Shown here in pieces: positions 51,875 through 61,215 of a stretch of 64,000 nucleotides of DNA. How positions within the stretch are numbered: the first letter of the stretch is position 1; every line of letters starts with the position of its first letter. The position numbers and the translations under genes were made by a program. The DNA lies in NCBI GenBank assembly GCA_038049695.1, contig CP142451.1:69642001-69706000 (forward strand). The letters are read 5' to 3'. The DNA is from Cinnamomum chago (Eukaryota > Streptophyta > Magnoliopsida > Laurales > Lauraceae). The notes below the pieces were generated by a model, which had not been told where the DNA came from, made no database searches, and saw only the letters and a list, made by a program, of their open reading frames with translations.

Positions 51875-54017
51875 ATCTCCCACTTAGACTCAAAACCATG
51901 ATGACATGTATTTTAGCTCCATGCCTTCCACATGACCATCAAAACTCTTTCTTGGTAAGCTCTTTGTAAAAGGATCTGCCAGGTTGTCCGCCGATGCAAT
52001 TCTAGTGACAATTATATTACCCCTCTGTACGATTTCTCGTATGAGATGATATTTACGCTGGATATGCTTACCCTTCTTATGCATCCTGGGTTCCTTTGCA
52101 TTAGCAACTGCACCGGTATTATCACAATAAAGTATTATAGGTGATTTTACCGAATGCACCACTTCTAGATCCATCAAGAAGTTTCTGAGCTAAACTGCAT
52201 CCTTGGCCGCATCAGAAGCTGCCACATATTCGACCTCCATGGTAGAGTCAGCAGTATATGACTGCTTGACACTCCTCCAACTTATAGCTCCACCTCCCAA
52301 GGTAAATACAAATCCTGAGTCAACTTTCTAGCATCATTATCTGACTGGAAGTCCGAGTCTGTGTACCCAATCGGTATCAAATTCTTGGCCTGGTAAATCA
52401 GCATATAATTTCTAGTCCTCTTAAGGTACTTAAGTATATGCTTTACCGCAGTCCAATGTTCCCTCCCTGGATTAGACTGGTATCTGCTAACCATACCAAG
52501 ATAAAAAAAATATCAGGTCTAGTACATAGCATTGCATACACGAGGCTTCCCACCGCTGAAGCATAAGGTACTTCATTTGTTCTATCTCATCAGGTGTCTT
52601 AGGACACTAATCCTTGGATAAAGTAATTCCATGCCTGAAAGGAAGAAATCCTTTCTTGGAATCTAGCATGCTAAAATGGGCAAGAATCGTATCAATATAA
52701 ACCGCTTGAGATAAGCCCAACATTTTTTGTTTTCGATCTCGCATGAGATTGATCCTTAGAATGTGACAAGCTTCTCCTAAGTCCTTCATATCGAACTGAC
52801 TGCTCAACCATACTTTGACCGAAGACAACACCCCGACATCGTTTCCAATGAGGAGTATGTCATCTAAATAAAGTACTAAGAAAATCACCACATTTCCGCT
52901 GCACGTCTTATACACACAGGGTTCATCAGGGTTTTGCTCGAAACCATAAGATTTAATGGCTTGATCAAAACGAATGTTCCAAGATCTAGATGCTTGCTTA
53001 AGTCCATAAATGGACTTCTTAAGCTTGCACAACATGTGCTCACGGCCTTCAGCTACGAATCTTTCAAGTTGTACCATATAGATACATTTATCAAGATTTC
53101 CATTAAGGAAAGCTGTCTTGACATCCATTTGCCAAATTAGGTAATCAAAATAAGCCGCAATGGATAAAAGGATCCGGATGGATTTCAGCATGGCTACTGG
53201 CGAGAAAGTCTCCTCATAATCGATACCTTCTTTCTGAGTAAACCCTTTCACAACAAGCCTAGCTTTGAAGATTTCAACCTTTCCATCCACCCCTCTTTTC
53301 TTCTTGTAGACCCACTTACAACCGATAGGTTTTATCCCCTCTAGTGGTTCTACAAGATCCCAGACTTGATTATGGTACATCGACTCCATTTCTAATTTCA
53401 TAGCTTATTGCCACAGTTCTGCATCTTTGTCCTTGAGTGCTTCATTATAGTTACAGGGTTCGGTATCTAGCTCATCAGGGACTCTATCATATGACTCTCC
53501 CAAGAACATATACGATTCGGGTTGACAAACAACCCTCCCACTACGACTTGGCACACCCTGTGTCTGTGTATGAGTAGTGTCACGCTGTGCTGAAACTAAT
53601 CCTGGTGTGCCACCGTCGACATGCTAATCAGGCTGAGCACCCATCATGTTGGTGGTTTCACCTGTAGTATCATCAGCTTGAGGTGTTTCCTCCTGTGCTA
53701 TTAGCGATGGAAAATTTTGGGTAGGTCTTTCTTCCCTCAATTCCTCTAGAACAATTCTGCTTTTGGGTTTGTGGTTCATTACATAGTCCTCTTCTAAGAA
53801 TCGAGCATTGGTGTTAACAATGACCTTTCGATCTTTAGGATTATAGAACAAACCACCTTTCGTTCCTCTGGGATATCCAATGAAAATGCAAACTTCCGTT
53901 CTTGGTTCCAATTTATCTGCATTCCCTTTCAACACATGTACTGGAGTACACCAAATCCGAACATGCTTTTAACTGGGTTTGTGCCTAATCCATAATTCCG
54001 TGGGTGTAGTAGGTACT

Positions 54018-54154
54018 TTTTTTTTTGCTAAAAGGTCATTTGAATTAAGAGAAAAGAGAAAAGAAACAGAGGCTAAGAGCCCAAAAAGAAGCTCTGGGAG
54101 CAACAGCAAGGGAAGAGAAACCAGCAATCCAAAAGCACATTACCAGCTTAAGAA
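54018..54154 (-). mobile_element. Short LINE 3'-end retroposon in the copia integrase region
   Basis: 137 bases starting with a T run (A tail on the minus strand), flanked by exact TAGTAGGTACT at 54007-54017 and 54155-54165. The body resembles an L1 3' end, as at 7021. A clean 5'-truncated insertion. Confidence 0.8.
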
Positions 54155-54691
54155 TAGTAGGTACTGACTTAGATGGAACTAAGTTTAGAATATATGCAGC
54201 CATTTCTAAAGCATGCCCCCAGAACGAAATAGGTAAATCAGAATAACTCATCATTGACCTCACCATATCCATAAGAGTCCTATTCCTCCTTTCTGCTACA
54301 CCATTTTGTTGAGGTGTACCTGGTGCAGACAGCTTGGATGTAATCCCCTCTTGCGCCAAGTAATCCCTAAATTCTCCAAAGAGGTACTCGCCACCACGAT
54401 CAGATTGTAGTGTTTTGATACTCTTACTTAAACGCTTTTCCGTTTCCGACATTTCCAAGCACAAAAAGGAATGACAACCAACACAAGATGCCTAGCTAAC
54501 ATGGTCAAGTAGGATCCTTTTGTCTTCATGATTGCCACTTCTTCAAACATGCGCTTCACAAAAGGGGTCCGAGGGTGTCCCCCGGCGGGGGTCCAGGGGG
54601 CAGCGCCCCCGAAACAAAAATATTTTTAACATCAAGTTCTTCCTTCGAAATCGAATTTCTGCCTTCAGAACCTATGCCCCTTCTTAAGAGA

Positions 54692-54921
54692 TTACATTGA
54701 GTTCTAAGCCTCTTGCTGAACGGAGTTCACATGCTATCTCAATATAATTACCTCTCCAAGAAAAAAAATTACATTGAACCCTAAGCCTCCTGACGAACAT
54801 AATTCACATGCTATGTCAATATAATTACATCACCATAAAAAAATTTACATTGAACCCTAAGCCTCCTGACGAACGGAGTTCACATGCTATGTCAATATAA
54901 TTATATCACCATAAAAAAAAT
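54692..54921. repeat. Three-copy ~77-base tandem repeat in the copia leader
   Basis: Units starting TTACATTGA at 54692, 54769 and 54845 share CTAAGCCTC, CGAAC-GAGTTCACATGCTAT and TCAATATAATTA. They lie just downstream of a GC-rich stretch (CCCCCGGCGGGGGTCC). Confidence 0.85.
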
Positions 54922-55489
54922 TTACATTGAACACGTAAAACAGTAACCATGAAGTTAATTCATGGGATCCATTCACATAACATACACACATGGTGACCAT
55001 GATAGCCAGATTAGTAACTCAGTTGCTGCAAAACAAGGGTTAGATATTTCGCTGCAAAACAGGGGTTACTTACAACAATAGGAGACCATGTTTCCTTATA
55101 TCAACCTATGATCTTACTATGTTTTCTTTAATCCATACGCAGTATCAAGATCGGCTCCGATACCAATTGTTAGAAACGAGTAGAAACCAGGATCTGTAGA
55201 TATTGCGTATGAAACTCCGGGATCCTAACCCTAGAGGAGGGGTGGCGGGGGCGGGGGGGGGGGGTGAATAGGGTGAGTTACAATATGTGACCAATTATGA
55301 CAAATTTTAACTTCTTTAAAAATAACTAGTCACAAGTGATGATAAACAAACAAAATGCGGAAGCTAACAAAAGTAATCACCACAAAGCATTCACCATCAC
55401 ACAAAGATTTATAGTGGTTCGGCCTCAATGCCTACATCCACTACAGGCTTGTGATCTAACATCCCACCGGATTTCCACTATCTATGCTT

Positions 55490-55665
55490 TTCAATAGGCT
55501 AAGCAATAACCTTTACAATGTTGTTTTTCTAGGCTAAACAACAACCTCTCAATGTGCTTTTCTAGGATAAGCAATAACCTTTACAAGATGCTTTTCCAAG
55601 GCTAAGCAATAACCTCTACAATGTGCTTTTCTTAGGCTAAGCAATAACCTTTACAAGAAAAATAT
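55490..55665. repeat. ~40-50-base tandem repeats in LTR E
   Basis: Four to five copies of the word AGGCTAAGCAATAACCT with variants, followed by TACAATGTGCTTTTC. Confidence 0.8.
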
Positions 55666-56786
55666 TTCTCTTAAAATAGTGTCTACACAAACACTAAAAG
55701 AGATACACTTAAAGCTCAATTACAATGCCTCTTAATCAGGCGGATATGAAGGTGAAAAACTAACTCACACAAACACTAAATGAGTGCAAAGGTGTATGCT
55801 CATGATGTGTGTGTGTGATAACTTCAATCAAGTTAAAAAGATAAGCTCAATTAATATATGCTCAAAGCATTTAAAAGTTTAAGGCACATAAAAAGATTTG
55901 ATTGAAGTGAAATGCAAATCACACGTATGAATACGAACTTGTTAATGAAATGAAAATCAAAGGTTCATAAGTTGTATGAAATTAATTAACTTAAGACATG
56001 TGATGCATGTGCAATGTTGTTTTCAAAACTAAACAAATTTAACTAAGGTTTAAATGAATGAAAACAACAAATAAAGATTCAACTAAGTAAATGAATCATG
56101 CTATAAAAGAAATCAAAGATTTTGGCTAAGCATGATTAATGAAGATTTTAAAACAACTTGGTTTGAAATCAAGGGTGAAGAATCCAATCCAACATAGATC
56201 AAAGATTAAAAGAAGAATGGATTCAACACATCATAGTTATCATGCTAAAAATCATTTACCAATAATTTAAACAAAGCATATAACATATGATAAATAAAAG
56301 TAAAGCTTACTTAGAGATTTAACTTCATTAATCCAAGCTTTAGCTTCCCTAATGACCCCTTGGCCTCTCTTGGTTCATCCCCCTTTCCTTGTCTCTAAAC
56401 TTCTCAAGAGTGGTTCTTTGTTCCACTTTGATCCATACTTCTTTTCCAAAGGAATGAACTTGTATTTATACTAAAAAATTGAGTTCCTGCGTCTCCCCAG
56501 TCGACCTGCACTCTTCCCGATCGACCTGGCCTTCAACGGTCATAAATTTGACCGTTTGAAAAATAGGCACAACGGCTTTTTTCCCGGTCGACCTGCTGTG
56601 TGGCCGGTAGCAGGTCGACCCGGGCCTGAGACCAATTTCCCCTAAAAATTCATAATTCAAAGTTATTTCATGAGGGGACTTTTGGCCCACTAATCAAGCT
56701 TGGAATCATATTTTAAATCAAACTAAGAGGTTTAAAAACATGAAACATAAAATGCCTAAAATGATTTGAAAGATTTAAAACATAGG

Positions 56787-59782
56787 TGTCGCGACCCCGG
56801 ACCGGGCCCGCAGGACTAATCTGGGATCGGGACATTAGAGAATAATTAATGATAGAGTCTACATCCACAATATAAAATTTATTTAATTTCCCACAGGTGT
56901 CCGCGGTGAGGATATCAAGACCTTGCATGAATATTTCTTTTTAGTGCGGAAGCGTGTAGTAAATCAAATAGTTAGACTATCTCTAGTCATGCAAGCATTA
57001 ACATCAATATCAAACTGTATCAGAAAGAGCAATGATCTATAGCATGTTTCCCAAAAGTTGTTAAAGTTAGATAAAATATCATTTAGTTACATTCCCCAAA
57101 ATTAGAGGCCAACAAAGGCCAATATTACAAAATAATAACCCAAAGAATAGTTAATAAGTCCTCCCCAAAATGTTACGCCTCTTGGCAACCCGATGTCTAC
57201 ATGACATCGTCAGCACGCCACTCAACTAGAGGCTGCAGCTCGCCTACCGCCTCCTCCGGCTCCTCCTCAAGGAAACCAGCAACGGGACCTGAGTACCAAA
57301 GCAAAGTATCAGACACGACGGTCTGGCAAGAGAGTGAGAAGATACAACAACATGTAATAGATGAAATATCTCGAAAAGCAAGGAAATCTGTTAAAGCAAG
57401 AACTCTCATAAAATAGATAAATCATTTGCCAGAAACATGTAAACAAGATAAAACATATGAGGTAACCAAGGAAATCGGGAATAACAAGATGGCAATCACA
57501 TAAAGCTAAGTCCTCTGTCACTAAAGTGACAACAGTATCACGGGACGTTGATCTCAGTCACACAAGGTGAGGAGAAGCAACGTAAACATATATACAATAT
57601 AAATATACGGGAACGGGACCACGGTAGCGAACCGGGTATCGGGACGGGACCACGGTAATGACCGGGTATCGGGATCCAAACTGCAGCTGGCGGGACGGGA
57701 GAGGGATCTCCAAGTCGGTGGATCAAACCGACAAGGTATCCAAGCTTAGTGATGCCGACACATAGGTTAAATAACACATCGATACATATGCAAGTAAAAC
57801 AAGTACAAGTAAAACAATGAACGGGCAAGAATATTCAATGTATAACTTTCATTTCATATCGGGCAATACTCTTCGGGACAAGTCAATGCTACTATCATGC
57901 TTTCGGGAAAACAACTCATGACATGTAAATCTTGGAAACAGAGAAATATGATGAATTATACCAATTCGGGAAAGATAATGATTTTAAGATCTATTTGAGT
58001 GAATAGGGGTCCCGTATGTCGAACATAGATATGACTTGGTACTCCTTGAGTTTGAAGACATTCCAGGCTCCTTATGCACTTTTACTATTTTTAAAACTTA
58101 ATATGAGCTTATGGTTATAACTAGATATTATGATAGGAAAACAAGACTATAAACGGTCCACCCTAAGTAGGATGTCAACCCGGAACCACCGAGCAACCCA
58201 CTCAGTCACCGAAAGGAATAGAATTCGCGATACCCAAGGAAATAGACTTTGCATTTAGGTATGAAGAGGATATCGTGTCGTTCCATCCCGTTCAAGATTG
58301 AATCGATTGAACTTCGATGCATCCCGGACCAACCGTGAAGAGCATCGGCTCAAGACACTCTCACATATGGTCAAGTGAGTCCAAGGAGGGTAGCCAAAGT
58401 CCACAAAAAAAAAAAAAATTTCAAAACCCACTCGGTCCGATCGATCGGTCGAAATTTCTGTACCAGAAATACGCAGGGTCCGATCGATCGGCCGATCGAT
58501 CGGTCCAAAAAGCCTTACTGTTAAAAGTCAGACCGATCGATCGGCCTGTAGGTCCGATCGATCGGCACTGGGCGTGAAGCATGCCCGGGAACTTGATTTT
58601 TCTCCTTTTTGTTTCCTTTCTTTCCAACACCTCAACAACCAAAATCAACTATGAACAAGGAGACTTAAACACATGATTCCAAGACATTAAATGAGGCTAT
58701 CAAGATGTGTAAAGATCATTTATTTCAACCATGGAAAAATCAATGAAAACAATCAATGAAAGCATGAAAACCATAAATGCATCTCCAAACCATTTCAAAC
58801 TTAAAAACATCCAAACATTCACTTGCCTCAAGTCTTCAATTAATGATATTAAGCTCTATCAAGTCCTCCAAGAAAATAGCCCAAGCTACAAGGCAAAATC
58901 CCCAAATAAAACCCTAAAATGGGTTACACAAAGAACGAAAATGAAATAACTTCCAATAATGCAAATGTAGCTTCCCTAAGGCTAGAAGATCACTAATCTA
59001 GGAGATGAATAAGATCACTTACTTGGATGACCTTCAAATGAGAAGAACTAGTTCAAGGAAGATCTCAAGATTGATGGGTTCCTCCAAAAATGGTATCAAG
59101 ATGAAGCTTGTGAGATGGGGAAGAGATTGGCAATCTCCATTTTGAGTTTGGTGAGCTCTTGGTGAGGATTAGAGATGAAGAAGCAAGAAGAAGAAGAGAA
59201 ACTTGCTAGCAAAACCCTAGACTCAAGTGTGCTGGAACATGAAAATGGAGGAAGAAGGGAAGGGTTCCTCTTGTTAACCATTGAGAGGTTTGGGTCCCAC
59301 AACTTAAGAAGCTAAATGGACTGAAATCATCTCTCTCGGGTCCTCGGATGAATTCGACGAAGAAGGAAGAAATGTTCGTCGAAATATCTAGTTTCCAAAA
59401 AGTGTATGTTTCGCAAGTTTTGAGAATATTAAGTTTTGGGTACAGATTTTGTGTGCAATGACTGTTTTACCCTCAAGGCTATGAAATCGGGTTTCGGGGC
59501 CTCGAATGGACACGGGATCAACATGAAAGTTGTAAGAATCCACAATATGAATGCAACGGGTCAAAAACACAATTCACAACCAATCGGGAAAATCTCGCAA
59601 GAAAATGTAAAGCCGAAAGGGAAACCCCCAAAGGGCCCCACAAGCTACCAATCACTCTAAAAAGCCCAAAACTAGAAACAAGGTTATTCCAAACCAAACT
59701 AGATCAAAAACACTACTCAAGCTTAGCACTAAAACGCAACTTAATTAGCACTAATCGGGTTCACTCGGGTCGGGGTCTTACA
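56787..59782 (-). mobile_element. Solo LTR D (TGTAAGACCCC family), target duplication ATAGG
   Basis: On the minus strand it runs from TGTAAGACCCCGACCCG (59782) to GGGGTCGCGACA (56787), 2996 bases, with ATAGG at 56782-56786 and 59783-59787. It has the same start as LTRs A, B and C. Clusters of GGTCCGATCGATCGG lie at 58430-58570, the equivalent place (about 1.2-1.35 kb from the LTR start) to the modules in A1, B and C. A two-copy GGGACCACGGTA-CCGGGTATCGGG repeat lies at 57610-57675. No coding region. Confidence 0.88.
58430..58570. repeat. Palindromic CCGATCGATCGG cluster in LTR D
   Basis: Five copies of the 12-base palindrome CCGATCGATCGG (two overlapping in one block), most extended to GGTCCGATCGATCGG. 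They are separated by unique spacers of 10-40 bases. Confidence 0.92.
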
Positions 59783-60230
59783 ATAGGCTAGCTTGATTTC
59801 TAAAATTTCTTTTCAAATATAAATGCATCCAAGTTTAAAATCAAAACATGCATAAATCAATATTTCTACAAGTCTTAAAAACAATGCATGTGTAAATCAA
59901 GATTTCAAGATTTTCTAAATAAATGCATGTGTGAAAATTCAAACGATGCTAAAATGATAATGCATCCATCAAATTGCAATAACACAAAATCCCTAACAGC
60001 GTACAGATCACTGCGGAAATAAACTTGAACTAATATGATGAAATCATACCCGCGAGATCTCTCTAATTTGATCTCGATCTTACAGCAACCTGAAAGCCTC
60101 AAGATCTTCTACTGTATTCCTATATGCTAGAACTCGCACCAGGGAGTGAGCCTCTTCTGCCAATTCTCCTCTGCTCTCTAAAACTTAGATTTCTCTCTTG
60201 TTATTCTTCTTATATTTTAACCTAGAGAGC

Positions 60231-60835
60231 TGTCGTAAACCTGGATCGGGCCTGCATGACTAATCTGGGATCGGGACTAATAATGTGTGTATACATTTAT
60301 TTAATTTCCTATAGGTTTCCGCGGTGAGGATGTCATAACAACATAGTACATTTTTGTTAAGTGAGTCAGCGTGTAGCAAATCAAACATTCCATTCTAGTC
60401 ACAAGATAGAAACACATGTATAAATCAAGTATCAGAATGAGCAATGATCATTAGTGCTTTCCTAAAAGAAAAGTTAAAGTTTATACAAAAGATCATTTAG
60501 TTATATTTCCCAAAAATAGAGGCCAACAAAGGCCAATATAAACAAAATACCAATCCCCAAAGAATGGTTAAATGTTTCCCAAAATATTACGTCTCTCATA
60601 TAAACCATGTCTAAACGACATCATCAGCATGCCACTCAACTAGGTGTTGCGGTTCGCCGACCGCGTCCTCAAGCTCCGCCTCAGGATAGACAATGTCCGG
60701 ACTTGAGTATCAAAGAATGGGTCAAACACGACGGTTTGACAAAAGGGTGAAAAGACATAACAATATAACAATAAAAGAATTTACCTTCAAAAGCATTTAA
60801 ACTTGTTTAAATAACAATTTCCATACACTACACCA
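60231..60835 (-). mobile_element. LTR F, relative of LTR D, cut by a CACTA element
   Basis: Starts TGTCGTAAACCTGG then GACTAATCTGGGATCGGGAC, parallel to the left edge of D (TGTCGCGACCCCGG, then the same 20 bases). Later blocks CCGCGGTGAGGAT and GCGTGTAG-AAATCAAA also agree. On the minus strand this is the 3' end of the LTR. It is inserted in the copia 5' LTR and interrupted at 60836. Confidence 0.75.
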
Positions 60836-60849
60836 AAACAGGGCTTTTA

Positions 60850-61215
60850 CGGCGCGCATTTTGCGCCGTAAACCAAGTTTCACGGCGCAAACTAGCGAGC
60901 CGTAAAAGCTCCAGCCGTAAAAGGGCATGTGTATTAACGACGCGCATTTGCGGGCCGTAACATACTCAAATGCATGCCGTAAGTGAGGTTTGCTATGACT
61001 TTCCGAACGTATTCACGGCGCTAAACGAATGCCGTTAATGAAGGTCTTTTACAACGTGCACGCGCACGCCGTAAATTAATTTTGTAAATCGTTGTTACGG
61101 CGTGTAGGCGTAGGCCGTAAATGGGTTTTTAGAATGAATTTACGGCGTCCAAAGAGGGCCGCAAAAGGATTGGAAAGATCTAATATATGGCGTGCATTGC
61201 GCGCCGTGATTGTGT
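60850..61215. repeat. CACTA subterminal repeats
   Basis: Seven or so short inverted pairs such as TTTACGGCGCGCA with GCGCCGTAAA and GGCCGTAAA, spaced 30-60 bases, each able to form a small hairpin. Confidence 0.85.

Larger units (their letters stand above)
55210..59998 (-). mobile_element. Solo LTR E, target duplication GCGTA, containing LTR D
   Basis: TGAAACTCCGGGATCC to AAATCCCTAACA with GCGTA at 55205-55209 and 59999-60003. Without LTR D it is about 1.79 kb. On the minus strand it starts TGTTAGGGATTTTG. It contains repeats of GGCTAAGCAATAACCTTTACAA (55490-55660) and a GGTCGACCTG motif cluster at 56495-56630. No coding region. Confidence 0.82.
50607..60230 (-). mobile_element. Ty1-copia retrotransposon with heavily nested 5' LTR
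   Basis: Fossil copia element on the minus strand. The 3' LTR is 50607-51874 (TGTTAGAAACG to TTCCAACA, 1268 bases) and the polypurine tract follows at 51875. RNase H lies at 51890-52494, reverse transcriptase at 52607-53401 and integrase at 53624-54464. The Met-tRNA primer site is near 55154-55167 and the 5' LTR starts at 55168. That LTR is split by element E and then by element F, so its far end is not in the window. GAGTG at 50602-50606 would be one target duplication. No gag or protease part is seen. Broken, with at least five breaks. The comparable LTR parts differ by about 7 percent by eye. It interrupts the MULE's PMD gene. Confidence 0.88.
55168..60230 (-). repeat. 5' LTR of the 50.6 kb copia element (55168-55209 and 60004-60230)
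   Basis: 55168-55209 and 60004-60230 together match the start of the LTR at 50607 across about 270 bases. They are separated by element E and its GCGTA duplication. At 60231 element F begins, so the remainder is unseen. Confidence 0.85.
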
